Shown: positions 23,478 to 30,381 of the stretch, piece after piece
How positions within the stretch are numbered: position 1 is the stretch's first letter
How the letters are laid out: each line of letters begins with the position of its first letter
IMG/VR virus record: IMGVR_UViG_3300007735_000618
Coordinates: 1-32,442 of that record
DNA length: 32,442 bases
Strand: one strand, 5' to 3'
Source of the DNA: a virus
Program-made: the position numbers and the translations under genes
The notes under the pieces: model-generated
Databases searched by the model: none
Told to the model about the DNA's origin: nothing
The model's input: the letters and a program-made list of their open reading frames with translations, nothing else

Positions 23478-23594
23478 ATGGACAACAGAGAGCAAGACAG
23501 GCATCCGCTGCATTGGCAGACGGCGTGCATCGCGGTGGGAGTGTGGATCGTGGCCGGAGCCATCGTGGCGCTGGCGTGGGGGGTGTTGCGATGA
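23478..23594 (+). CDS. Single-TM small protein, holin candidate
   Basis: The 38-residue product has a hydrophilic N-terminus (MDNREQDRHPLHWQ) and one transmembrane helix (about 16-36, ACIAVGVWIVAGAIVALAW). It directly precedes the lysin gene with the ATGA overlap typical of lysis genes. Position and topology make it the best holin candidate in the genome. The N-terminus is short, and a lysis-timing or anchor role cannot be excluded. Confidence 0.6.
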   Translation: MDNREQDRHPLHWQTACIAVGVWIVAGAIVALAWGVLR

Positions 23595-23926
23595 GCGCTG
23601 CCCTCCTCGCCGCCCTCCTCGCCGTGGAAAGCGGCGGTAACGACCTAGCCGTGGGCGACCAAGGCCGCGCCATTGGGGCGCTCCAGATCCACCGTGGCGT
23701 CGTCGAGGACGTGAACCGCGTCCACAAGACTCGCTACACGCACGCCGACATGCACGACCGCCAGAAGGCCGTGCGCGTGTGCAGCCTGTACCTCGCCACC
23801 TACGCGCCGGGGGCCTCGTCGGAGGTCCAGGCCCGCGTCTGGAACGGGGGGCCGCGCGGGGCGACCAAGCCCGCGACGCTGGGCTACTGGGCGCGCGTGA
23901 AGGCGAAGATGGGGGGTGCGCGATGA
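23591..23926 (+). CDS. Transglycosylase-like endolysin
   Basis: The 111-residue product is a compact lytic transglycosylase. LLAVESGGNDLAVGDQGRAIGALQIHRGVVEDVN matches the E-S-G-x-N...GxxGxxQI pattern of the family, with E13 as the likely catalytic acid. There is no signal peptide or cell-wall-binding domain, so export presumably depends on a holin. It overlaps the TM protein gene. No other lysis enzyme is visible in the window. Confidence 0.75.
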   Translation: MSAALLAALLAVESGGNDLAVGDQGRAIGALQIHRGVVEDVNRVHKTRYTHADMHDRQKAVRVCSLYLATYAPGASSEVQARVWNGGPRGATKPATLGYWARVKAKMGGAR

Positions 23927-24273
23927 AGCCCGCCGAGCTGGACACCTACCCCGTCGCCTACGTCGAGGGCCTCATCGCCCGCGTCGCGGAGCTGGAGCGG
24001 GAGCTGGAGCAGGCAAAGGCCGACCGAGCCCGAGCCGCCATGGATGCGCGCAACCCGCTGATGGCCCGCGTCGCGGAGCTGGAGGCGCGCGAGAAGCAAC
24101 GCGCCGAGGACGAGGCTTGGGCCAGCGAGCGAACTGTACTCGTCGAGTTCCAGCCCGTGACGTCAGGCTGGTACGCATCGGCTCCGGATGGCGTGGTTGG
24201 GATCAACGCCACTGCCACGACAATCCACGGAGCCCTCCGCGCCCTGCGCGAGAAGATGGAGGCCAAGCCATGA
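23923..24273 (+). CDS. Coiled-coil protein, unknown
   Basis: The 116-residue product has two heptad stretches, ARVAELERELEQAKADRARAAM and ARVAELEAREKQRAEDEAW (about residues 18-66). A short beta domain follows (VLVEFQPVTSGWYASAPDGVVGINATATTIH) and a final helix. It follows the lysin with an ATGA overlap. Being soluble, it is not a typical spanin. I recognise no family, and a structural or regulatory role is open. Confidence 0.55.
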   Translation: MKPAELDTYPVAYVEGLIARVAELERELEQAKADRARAAMDARNPLMARVAELEAREKQRAEDEAWASERTVLVEFQPVTSGWYASAPDGVVGINATATTIHGALRALREKMEAKP

Positions 24274-24524
24274 AGGCCATCGACCTCCCATCCGCCGCCT
24301 TCATGGCCCGGTTCAAGCCGAAGACCGCGCCCGCGCCCAAGGCTAAATCTGGCAACCGATTGTCCGACGCCGACCGCAAGCGCATCGTGGCGCTGCGGAA
24401 CAAGGGGTTTGCGTTGGAGGCCATCGCCAACAAGGTTGGCTGCCACCTCAACACCGCTCACAAGATCGTTAGCGAAGCCGTGGCAAAAGGGCTTTGCACT
24501 CCGGGAAGGATGACTAAGAAATGA
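24270..24524 (+). CDS. Helix-turn-helix DNA-binding protein
   Basis: This 84-residue protein has an N-terminal lysine/alanine-rich arm (KPKTAPAPKAKSGN). An HTH follows: LSDADRKRIVALRNKGFALEAIANKVGCHLNTAHKIVSEAV (about 31-72), with the recognition helix near LNTAHKIV. This is the Hin/resolvase-like or transposase-like HTH type. It is small, with no ligand domain. It may control early or late transcription, as no other regulator of this class is present besides the RHH protein at 19623. Confidence 0.75.
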   Translation: MKAIDLPSAAFMARFKPKTAPAPKAKSGNRLSDADRKRIVALRNKGFALEAIANKVGCHLNTAHKIVSEAVAKGLCTPGRMTKK

Positions 24525-24670
24525 AACCTAAAGACTGGGAACCGTTGGCCATCGTGGCCGTGTGCGCCTTCGCCGTGTGGCTCGGTGCCGTTGGAATCCT
24601 GAACGCAATCGACGACGAGCAAGACCGCGCCGTTGCGGCCTGCAAGGCTCCGGTGAGGAGGACGAAATGA
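24521..24670 (+). CDS. Small single-TM protein
   Basis: The 49-residue product has one hydrophobic helix (about 8-29, PLAIVAVCAFAVWLGAVGILNA) and a charged C-terminal tail (IDDEQDRAVAACKAPVRRTK). It is one of several small membrane proteins in this genome. It starts by ATGA overlap with the HTH gene and ends on the start of the next. Lysis or superinfection exclusion are possible roles, but none is shown. Confidence 0.55.
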   Translation: MKPKDWEPLAIVAVCAFAVWLGAVGILNAIDDEQDRAVAACKAPVRRTK

Positions 24671-25155
24671 ATCCAATTCCAAAGTACCTGCTGGACAAGT
24701 TCGCGACATATCGCGAGCTGCCCGCCGCTCGCTCACCCAAACCAAAACCCAAACGCCAGCGCACACTATCCTCCTGGGCAGCCGAGGCGCTTGTCTATTG
24801 GCCCGAAGGCGAGGACATCACGGCGGACGCCCTTTCCGAGCGCACGGGCCGATCGCTCATCCGTTGCATCCGCGAGCTGACCCGAGCCGCGACCGAGGGC
24901 TGGACGCGCCGGATCAACACTGGAGGCGGGCGGGCAACGACGATTTGGGAGCGCACGAAGGCCAAACCGACGGCCGGAGTCAACGCCAGCGCACGACCCA
25001 TAGCGGAGATGGACCCGGGCCACCGCTTCACCGCCCGCGAAATCGGCCTCCCGAACGCGACGCGGGCCAGGGCGTTCCGCGTGGCGCGGGAGATGGGCCT
25101 GATTAAGCCTGTGGGCGTGGAGGAACCGAAGCGAGCAACCTATCGAAAAGTATGA
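24667..25155 (+). CDS. Winged-helix-like protein, possible regulator
   Basis: The 162-residue product has a basic linker (SPKPKPKRQRTLSSW), then a helical part resembling a winged helix: LVYWPEGEDITADALSERTGRSLIRCIRELTRAATEGWTRRINTGGG (about 40-90). A second helix-strand block follows around MDPGHRFTAREIGLPNATRARAFRVAREMGLI (about 113-145). Both blocks look like HTH or winged-helix units, so the protein may be a two-domain DNA-binding factor of replication or transcription. The assignment is by pattern only. Confidence 0.55.
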   Translation: MNPIPKYLLDKFATYRELPAARSPKPKPKRQRTLSSWAAEALVYWPEGEDITADALSERTGRSLIRCIRELTRAATEGWTRRINTGGGRATTIWERTKAKPTAGVNASARPIAEMDPGHRFTAREIGLPNATRARAFRVAREMGLIKPVGVEEPKRATYRKV

Positions 25156-25361
25156 GACGCGAACGACGCATAGACCGCGAACCGCCCCGCATCCGCGAGG
25201 GCATCCACCGAGCATACAACACGCCTATCCACGTCGAGCCGCAGGACGTCGCGGAGGATCTGGCGAGGCTCAAGAGAGACGCCAAGGCAATCGTTGCCAG
25301 GGCGATCCTCAAGGGGTGGGCGAAACCAGCAGTTGACAATCCCAAGGAATCAGCTACCTAG
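25152..25361 (+). CDS. Small hypothetical protein
   Basis: This is a 69-residue, strongly charged product (RRERRIDREPPRIREGIHRAY, then a helix EDLARLKRDAKAIVARAILKGWA). It could be a short DNA- or protein-binding peptide. It ends before a terminator-like hairpin and a 216-base gap without other confident genes. It overlaps its upstream neighbour by ATGA. Confidence 0.5.
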   Translation: MRRERRIDREPPRIREGIHRAYNTPIHVEPQDVAEDLARLKRDAKAIVARAILKGWAKPAVDNPKESAT

Positions 25362-25382
25362 ACCGCGCTCTGTGTCCTTGTG

Positions 25383-25418
25383 ACCCTCCTCGCCGAGCAT
25401 AGGTGGCGGGGAGGGTTT
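25383..25418 (+). terminator. Terminator-like hairpin
   Basis: ACCCTCCTCGCC at 25383-25394 pairs with GGCGGGGAGGGT at 25405-25416 (one T-G wobble) around a 10-base loop, with only TT following. The stem is strong, but the T-run is nearly absent, so termination would be weak or Rho-dependent. It lies 22 bases after the stop at 25361, in the gap before the replication genes. Confidence 0.5.
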
Positions 25419-25449
25419 GAGGATGCGGGCCGGGTGTGAGAGCCTGACC

Positions 25450-25581
25450 ATGAATACCGTTGAACCTCCAAGGCCGTCCGGGGCTGGGGCCAAGTGCCCA
25501 GCGGGTTTTTCCAGCGCAACGCTGGCGTCTTCCCCCGCCTCTCACCGGTCCCGGATGGCCTTGGGGGATCAAATCCCATGA
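25450..25581 (+). CDS. Possible 43-residue leader peptide overlapping the DUF1376 start
   Basis: An ATG at 25450 opens a 43-residue ORF, MNTVEPPRPSGAGAKCPAGF and onward. Its stop TGA (25579-25581) overlaps the ATG at 25578, the same ATGA arrangement used by most real genes here. It runs through both arms of the 18-bp stem of the next feature. Composition is poor evidence (Ala, Ser, Pro rich) and its Shine-Dalgarno is weak. It may be a translated leader that couples and unfolds the stem, or an accidental frame. Confidence 0.35.
   Translation: MNTVEPPRPSGAGAKCPAGFSSATLASSPASHRSRMALGDQIP
25465..25567 (+). promoter_or_regulatory. Long-range 18-bp stem with inner hairpins upstream of the replication gene
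   Basis: 25465-25482 pairs with 25550-25567 over 18 positions with two G-U pairs. Inside are a 6-bp hairpin (GCTGGG 25483-25488 with CCCAGC 25497-25502, followed by GGGTTTTT) and a 6-bp hairpin (CCAGCG 25511-25516 with CGCTGG 25520-25525, loop CAA). The last bases of the outer stem are GGG (25565-25567), which can instead pair in a small hairpin of GGGAT and ATCCC (25565-25577) just before the ATG at 25578. Alternative pairing would suit a translational switch or attenuator. Confidence 0.65.
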
Positions 25582-26480
25582 GCGACACCACGCAACCGCC
25601 CCAGCCGCAACCGCCCCAGCCTAAGCCGCCCAAGCGCGATCCGGCGTTCCCTCTGTACGCCGACGATTTCCTCAGCGGCACCGCCGACATGTCCGCCGAG
25701 GAGGTCGGAGCCTACATCCGCCTTCTGTGCCACCAATGGTCAAAGGGTGGGCTGCCCAATGACGAGCCTAGGCTGGCGCGCATGGCAGGCCTAATGGGGT
25801 CGCCATCGCTTGGCTATGTTGTCGCCAAGTTCCGGCCATGCGATGACGGGTGCCTCCGCCATCCCCGTCTTGAGTCCATCAGGGCAGAGAGGGACGCTTT
25901 TAAGGCTCGCCAAGCTCATTCCGGGGCCGCTGGAGCCGAAAGGAGGTGGGGAACAAAGCGAAACGATGGCAACCCCAATGGCAACCCCAATGGCAAGCCT
26001 ATGGCGACCCCATTGGCGACCCCATTGGCGAAAGCATGGCCAGAAGATAGCTCTCCATTTCCTTCTCCAGTTATACCCCCTATAGCCCCCCAAGGGGGGC
26101 AGGAGACGCCGCCGGAGCCTCCGGCCCCAAAGCGCCGAAAGCCCCGAGCCAACCTGCCGCTCATCCCCGCACCCGGCTTCGACCTGTTTTGGGCAGCCTA
26201 CCCGGCAAAGCTCGCCAAGACCGCCGCCATCAAAGCGTGGAACCGCCTTTCGGCCGACGACGCCACAACCTCGCGCATCGTGGCCGACGTCCAGGCCCGA
26301 AGGAACTCCCACGACTGGACCAAGGACATGGGCCAGTTCATCCCGCACCCTTCAACCTACCTCAACCAACGCCGCTGGGAGGACTCCCGCGAGACGCTGG
26401 CGCTCGTTGCCGCACCAGGAGACCGGAAGCCGGTTGGGCAAATGACCGAGCAGGAAATCCTCGAATGGGCGACCCGATGA
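25578..26480 (+). CDS. DUF1376-type replication protein
   Basis: The 300-residue protein has the N-terminal DUF1376 signature RDPAFPLYADDFLSGTADMSAEEVGAYIRLLCHQWSKGGLPNDEPRLARMAG (about 20-72), typical of phage proteins that act before the helicase in replication. After residue 110 comes a low-complexity region with tandem repeats (NGNPNGNPNGKPMATPLATPLAKA). The C-terminal domain (about 205-280, FDLFWAAYPAKLAKTAAIKAWNRL...THPSTYLNQRRWEDS-like) is often found in replication initiators or helicase loaders. It overlaps the helicase gene by ATGA. The start at 25578 has GGGGGA a few bases upstream. Confidence 0.8.
   Translation: MSDTTQPPQPQPPQPKPPKRDPAFPLYADDFLSGTADMSAEEVGAYIRLLCHQWSKGGLPNDEPRLARMAGLMGSPSLGYVVAKFRPCDDGCLRHPRLESIRAERDAFKARQAHSGAAGAERRWGTKRNDGNPNGNPNGKPMATPLATPLAKAWPEDSSPFPSPVIPPIAPQGGQETPPEPPAPKRRKPRANLPLIPAPGFDLFWAAYPAKLAKTAAIKAWNRLSADDATTSRIVADVQARRNSHDWTKDMGQFIPHPSTYLNQRRWEDSRETLALVAAPGDRKPVGQMTEQEILEWATR
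25966..26036 (+). repeat. Tandem 12-bp repeats in the DUF1376 gene
   Basis: Copies of an ATGGCAACCCCA-like unit begin at 25966, 25978, 25990, 26001, 26013 and 26025. The spacing between the third and fourth is 11 bases, not 12, so the first half is read as NGNP and the second as ATPL. This is a simple-sequence expansion within a low-complexity protein linker. Confidence 0.8.
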
Positions 26481-27751
26481 CCTACCAAGACCAAGACCCG
26501 GAGATGGGGCTCCTCGGCTGCATCCTCGACGCAGGCGCAGAGAACGCGGCGCAGATCGTTGCAAGCCTACGGCCGGAGACGTTCACGCACCAGACACTGG
26601 TGGACGCATGGGCCGTCATCCGGGCCATCGAGGCAGAGGGCGGCCTGATTGACCTTGTGGAGGTCGCAAGGGCGTGGCCTAAGGTCCATCCGTCGCAATC
26701 GTGCCCGGCGTCGATCCTCTCGGATGCCGCCAACAGCGTGCCCTCGTGGCGCAACTGGCCACGCTACGCCGAGGACATCGCCGCCGCGCACCAACGCCGT
26801 CACCTCGTGACGGCCGCGCAAAGCATTATCGACGATCCGGAATCCGCGCCAAAGGCCCTCGCTGCAATCGAGGCGAGCGAATCCAAGGCAATCACCCAAC
26901 CGCGACGGAGCGCAAGGGAGGTCGCCCGACTGCTGACCGATGACATGCAGGCCAGGGAAGCCCTCGGCGGAAAGCTGGCGGGCATCAGCTACGGTTTCCC
27001 GAAGCTCGACGCCATGACTGAGGGCCTGCAACCCGGCGAGCTTGTGGTGGTCGGTGCCCGCCCATCCATCGGCAAGACCGCCCTCGCCGTGACTCTGCTG
27101 GCCAACATGGCGGTGGACGAATCCGTCCCATGCCTTTTCATCACGCTGGAGACCTCGGACGTGGGAATCCATCGGAGGTTGCTGGCAAACGTCTCCGGCG
27201 TTCCGCTGGGCATCTTGAAAGGCGGGCGATTCTCGGACCAGGACGGGCGGCGCATTGTGGCAACGCAGGGCAGGCTTGCTAAAGCCCCGATTTGGTACCG
27301 CATGGGCATCGGTCAAATGGACGGTCACGCTGCGGCGCGTGAAATCCGCGCGACTGCCAAGGCGCACGGGGTCAAGGTCGCGTTCATCGACTACCTGCAA
27401 AAGCTCAAGACGGATCCGGGCGCGGAAAAACGCACCTATGCAATCGCCGAGAACTGCGAGGCCATCAAAGCCGCCGCAGAGCAAACAGGGGTTGCCGTCG
27501 TTGCGATGGCGCAGCTAAACCGCGAGGCGGAGGGCGACGAGGCCCCTCCGAGCCTACGCAACCTCGCCGACTCCGGGCAGATCGAGCGCGATGCCGACAC
27601 CGTCATTTTGATTCACCGGAAACGAACCGAGGCCATCGGGCAGGGCTTGCTCATCGTGGCCAAGGCGCGCGACGGTGAAACGGGGGCCGTTGCCGTGGAT
27701 TACCACGGGCCGACGGTCCGATTCACACAACAGCAAGGACGACCAGAATGA
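26477..27751 (+). CDS. DnaB-type replicative helicase
   Basis: The 424-residue product should unwind DNA at the phage fork. It has an N-terminal DnaB-like helical part (about 1-120), then the RecA core: Walker A GARPSIGKTA (193-202), FITLETSD (221-228), Walker B VAFIDYLQ (301-308, D305) and a later conserved NREAEGDEAPPSLRNLADSGQIERDADTVILIHR. This is the standard order of the family. It overlaps the DUF1376 gene by ATGA. The length is close to, but shorter than, bacterial DnaB (about 470), with a reduced N-terminal region. The gene order with SSB two genes later makes a compact replication module. Confidence 0.92.
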   Translation: MTYQDQDPEMGLLGCILDAGAENAAQIVASLRPETFTHQTLVDAWAVIRAIEAEGGLIDLVEVARAWPKVHPSQSCPASILSDAANSVPSWRNWPRYAEDIAAAHQRRHLVTAAQSIIDDPESAPKALAAIEASESKAITQPRRSAREVARLLTDDMQAREALGGKLAGISYGFPKLDAMTEGLQPGELVVVGARPSIGKTALAVTLLANMAVDESVPCLFITLETSDVGIHRRLLANVSGVPLGILKGGRFSDQDGRRIVATQGRLAKAPIWYRMGIGQMDGHAAAREIRATAKAHGVKVAFIDYLQKLKTDPGAEKRTYAIAENCEAIKAAAEQTGVAVVAMAQLNREAEGDEAPPSLRNLADSGQIERDADTVILIHRKRTEAIGQGLLIVAKARDGETGAVAVDYHGPTVRFTQQQGRPE

Positions 27752-28005
27752 AACCAAAGAGCGGGCCTGTCGCGGCCATCAATAGCGACGAACGGGAAGT
27801 GCGGGAACGCATTGAGAGAGGCGAGGCGAGGCGGAAGGCGTTCGCGGAGTGGATGCTGGATGAAGGAGACGGCAGTGTGGAGAGCTTCAAGGATGCCGAC
27901 CACCGCGTGATACAGCAGGCCCTTTGGAACGCCTTCAAGGCTGGGGAACGCCACGGCCGCGCCCAGCTCGACGCAATCCTGAGCAACGGAAGAGGGGAGG
28001 CATGA
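27748..28005 (+). CDS. Small hypothetical protein in the replication module
   Basis: This is an 85-residue, charged helical product (EREVRERIERGEARRKAFAEWMLDEGDG...HRVIQQALWNAFKAGERHGRAQLDAIL). It sits between the helicase and SSB genes with ATGA overlaps at both ends. The pattern is a helical bundle-like small protein that could interact with one of them. No motif is diagnostic. Confidence 0.5.
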   Translation: MKPKSGPVAAINSDEREVRERIERGEARRKAFAEWMLDEGDGSVESFKDADHRVIQQALWNAFKAGERHGRAQLDAILSNGRGEA

Positions 28006-28406
28006 ACAAGGTCACCCTATTAGGCAACCTCACCCGCGACCCGGAGACGAGGTTCACGAAGTCCGGCAGGGCCGTGGTCAACGCGTGCATCGCCGTCACG
28101 GAGCGTTGGAAGACGGAGGCTGGAGAGGCGAAGGAGTCCGTCCTATTCATGGACCTCGTGCTGTGGGGCGCGACTGGCGAGATGTTCGCCAAGTATCACG
28201 CCAAGGGCGGCAAGGCCCTGGTGGATGGCAAGCTCATCGCCGAGGAGTGGGAGAAGGACGGCAAGCGCAACCGCGCGGTCAAGGTGCAGGTCGCCGCGTG
28301 GCATTTCGTTGGCGCGAAGACCGAGGCCAAGCCCGCCGCGCCAAAGCCCGCCGCGAGCCCAGAGGCCCCGGCGACCGAGCCAACCGAGGACGACGTTCCG
28401 TTTTGA
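28002..28406 (+). CDS. ssb: Single-stranded DNA-binding protein
   Basis: The 134-residue product has the OB-fold sequence of bacterial-type SSB (MNKVTLLGNLTRDPETRFTK, SGRAVVNACIAVTERWK, FMDLVLWGATGEMFAKYHAKGG, GKLIAEEWEKDGKRNRAVKVQVAAWHFVG; about 1-105). An Ala/Pro-rich linker follows and ends in EDDVPF, the acidic tip that binds partner proteins in this family. It likely coats single strands during replication and RecT-mediated pairing. It lies in the replication module after the helicase. Confidence 0.93.
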   Translation: MNKVTLLGNLTRDPETRFTKSGRAVVNACIAVTERWKTEAGEAKESVLFMDLVLWGATGEMFAKYHAKGGKALVDGKLIAEEWEKDGKRNRAVKVQVAAWHFVGAKTEAKPAAPKPAASPEAPATEPTEDDVPF

Positions 28407-28425
28407 ACCACAACCAAGGACCACC

Positions 28426-29226
28426 ATGAGCTATCGAGTACGATACACCATGCCCGACGGCCGCACTGGCCTGTGGGCTCACGAATACCAGACCCGCGAG
28501 GCTGCCCAAGCGGCGATTGACGACCGCCTCGGTGACACGGGTTTTGCCTACACCGTCGAGGAGGTTGCGGAGCCGGAGCCGAAGCCCGAGCCAACGAGCA
28601 CGACGGAGCGACTCGTCGGCTTGCTCCGCGACCGTCACGCCCGGGGCCTCGCCAAGTACGGGACGACGCTGGACCGAGGAGACCTCACGCCCGAGGACTG
28701 GGCGCAGCACGCCATTGAGGAGGCGTTGGACCTCGCGGGATACCTGATGCGCCTCAAGGACGGGTTCGCGACGCAGCCCGGTTCCACGGCCGCGCATCAC
28801 GTCAAGATTCTGCGGGCGAGGGTCAAGGACCTGGAGGATGTCCAGAAGGCCATACACCGCGACCTTCTTTTCGCATTGGAGATCGGCCAAGCCATGCGCG
28901 AGGCCATGCGAACCGGCGAATGGCGCGCCGGGCATGACCGGGGCATGGCAAACTCCGCCATCGCCGGTTGGGACCGATGGAAGGCGAGCCTCGCCACGAG
29001 CCTACAAGGCACCGCCAAGGCGTCGGAGGCACCCGGGGAGGGTGGAGATAGCGACCGGAGGCGGTTGGAGGCGCTGGAGAGGTGGTTGCGCTCGAAGGAG
29101 GACGTTTCCATCGTCTGGATGGAGAACCGTTGTCTCGCCCTTAACGAAACAGGGCTCGCCGTCGATTGGGGATGGAGCCTCGCCGCCCTCGCCGACAAAC
29201 TCGCCGAGAAGGAGGACAAGCCATGA
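28426..29226 (+). CDS. MazG-like nucleotide pyrophosphohydrolase fused to a longer region
   Basis: The 266-residue product has an N-terminal small beta part (SYRVRYTMPDGRTGLWAHEYQ...). At about 63-110 it has a MazG-like domain, RHARGLAKYGTTLDRGDLTPEDWAQHAIEEALDLAGYLMRLKD, where E-E-x-x-D is the metal-binding motif. The rest (110-266) is helical and acidic with no recognised function. MazG relatives hydrolyse nucleoside triphosphates, so a role in nucleotide supply or stress is likely. The start is the ATG at 28426, after an A/C-rich leader with AAGGA upstream. Confidence 0.7.
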   Translation: MSYRVRYTMPDGRTGLWAHEYQTREAAQAAIDDRLGDTGFAYTVEEVAEPEPKPEPTSTTERLVGLLRDRHARGLAKYGTTLDRGDLTPEDWAQHAIEEALDLAGYLMRLKDGFATQPGSTAAHHVKILRARVKDLEDVQKAIHRDLLFALEIGQAMREAMRTGEWRAGHDRGMANSAIAGWDRWKASLATSLQGTAKASEAPGEGGDSDRRRLEALERWLRSKEDVSIVWMENRCLALNETGLAVDWGWSLAALADKLAEKEDKP

Positions 29227-29420
29227 CCGAGCCCGTCGAACACATCCTGTGGGGCTTGCAGACCCGCATGGGGGAGATCATTAAGCTCGCCAACATGCCG
29301 GAGGACAAGCGCGGCAGCATCACCCGCGAGGCCCACGGGGCTTTGAAGGACATCCTCGAAGCCCAATCTCAGCTCCGCGAGGCCAAGCGCGCCCTGTTTG
29401 ATCCGGAGGTGTCGCCATGA
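29223..29420 (+). CDS. Small hypothetical protein
   Basis: This is a 65-residue, mostly helical product (EHILWGLQTRMGEIIKLANMPEDKRGSITREAHGALKDILEAQSQLREAKRALF) with no recognisable motif. It overlaps both neighbours by ATGA. The even packing with the other small genes supports translation. Function unknown. Confidence 0.5.
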   Translation: MTEPVEHILWGLQTRMGEIIKLANMPEDKRGSITREAHGALKDILEAQSQLREAKRALFDPEVSP

Positions 29421-29611
29421 CCTGCGCGCACGAACCAGAGGAGACCGTCGGCCACGTCGTGGCCCGGCATTGCCGCCATTGTGGCGTGGAGATCGAGCCC
29501 GCCGCGTGCGCCGAGTGCCACGGCATGGAGTTCGTCACGGACGACCAGGGCCGCGAGATTGACTGCCCGGACTGCAATGGAACCGGGTGCGACGGATGGA
29601 GGAAGGCATGA
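29417..29611 (+). CDS. Zinc-knuckle (DnaJ-type) small protein
   Basis: This is a 64-residue protein with two CxxC units like the DnaJ zinc centre: CRHCGVEIEPAACAECHG and CPDCNGTGCDGW, each close to CxxCxGxG. It probably binds one or two zinc ions. A second, clearly similar protein is encoded immediately downstream. Such small zinc proteins are frequent in phages and usually of unknown role. The ATGA overlap is normal for this region. Confidence 0.7.
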   Translation: MTCAHEPEETVGHVVARHCRHCGVEIEPAACAECHGMEFVTDDQGREIDCPDCNGTGCDGWRKA

Positions 29612-29823
29612 GCAACCATTCCGTTGACGCCAACAAAATGGCCTGCCGACACGAGCCCATGGAGCCCGTCGCCGTGTTCGTTCACGCGTGCAAACACTGC
29701 GGCGTTACAATCGAGGCCGTGGAATGCTCCGGTTGCCGTGGAAGTGGAAGGTGCGATTCAGGCGACCGAAGGTGCCCAGTCTGCCGGGGCACCGGCATCG
29801 ACCGATGGGAGGCGGCGACGTGA
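29608..29823 (+). CDS. Paralogous zinc-knuckle small protein
   Basis: The 71-residue product shares the architecture of its upstream neighbour: CKHCGVTIEAVECSGCRGSG then CPVCRGTGIDRW, with a comparable N-terminus (HEPMEPVAVFVHACKHCG against EPEETVGHVVARHCRHCG). The pair looks like a tandem duplication that has diverged. This copy has an extra SGDRRC segment. It overlaps the previous gene by ATGA and ends on the GTG of the next. Confidence 0.7.
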   Translation: MSNHSVDANKMACRHEPMEPVAVFVHACKHCGVTIEAVECSGCRGSGRCDSGDRRCPVCRGTGIDRWEAAT

Positions 29824-30005
29824 AAACCAGGTGGATCGTGACCATGCAATATCGCATCAAAGGCAAGTGGATTGACCCGCTCCCGGGAATGGACCGCTTC
29901 CACGCGACGTGCTGGACACGGAATGACGCGCGTGAGTTGCGCAGGCTGTACCTCCCAGCCAAGCCGGGCCGGCGGTTTGTGATACGGAAGGAGGCGGCGC
30001 CATGA
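29820..30005 (+). CDS. Small hypothetical protein
   Basis: The 61-residue product from GTG (29820) begins KTRWIVTMQYRIKGKWIDP and is basic, with a C-terminal helix and strand. It overlaps the zinc-protein gene by GTGA. It resembles the protein at 30193 at its N-terminus (RW[IF]V..Q pattern), so the two may be related. No function is recognised. Confidence 0.55.
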   Translation: MKTRWIVTMQYRIKGKWIDPLPGMDRFHATCWTRNDARELRRLYLPAKPGRRFVIRKEAAP

Positions 30006-30196
30006 CCCGCACCGAGCACGTCGGCATCGGCTCCGGATGGGTTCTCCGGCTTGTCGTGAGGGACGGCAAGCCCATCCTCTACGCGCACGGAGCGGAGGGC
30101 GGCTGGCTCCGCGTGGACCGCGCCGACGCGACCGACCGCGCTTGGCTCCGCGCCTCGAAGTGGACGCCGCCGTTGCCGGAGGGGGTGAGGCTATGA
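30002..30196 (+). CDS. Small hypothetical protein
   Basis: This is a 64-residue product with short strands and no motif (TRTEHVGIGSGWVLRLVVRDGKPILYAHGAEGGWLRVDRADATDRAWLRASKW). Its coupling by ATGA to both neighbours and the phage context support translation. Function unknown. Confidence 0.5.
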   Translation: MTRTEHVGIGSGWVLRLVVRDGKPILYAHGAEGGWLRVDRADATDRAWLRASKWTPPLPEGVRL

Positions 30197-30381
30197 GGCG
30201 TTGGTTCGTTGTCGTTCAACTCTACGCGCAGGCCCATTGGCGCGATTACCCGCATGAGTGGAGCGGGACTGCGTTCAAGTTCCGCCGCGATGCGGAGCGG
30301 GTCGCTGACAATCTGCGCAAGTGGTACGCCGACCCGCAGCATTGGCACGTCTCCGTCGTGAGGAGGAGGGTGAAGGAGTGA
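30193..30381 (+). CDS. Small hypothetical protein
   Basis: This is a 62-residue basic protein, RRWFVVVQLYAQAHWRDYPHEWSGTAFKFRRDAERVADNLRKWYAD. The N-terminal strand resembles that of the protein at 29820. The middle contains a possible RNA- or nucleotide-binding helix (RDAERVADNLRKWY). It ends inside the GTG of the methyltransferase gene. Function unknown. Confidence 0.5.
   Translation: MRRWFVVVQLYAQAHWRDYPHEWSGTAFKFRRDAERVADNLRKWYADPQHWHVSVVRRRVKE

Noticed and set aside
25966-26036. CRISPR array
   Set aside because: The repeats are contiguous 12-bp units without spacers and are coding.
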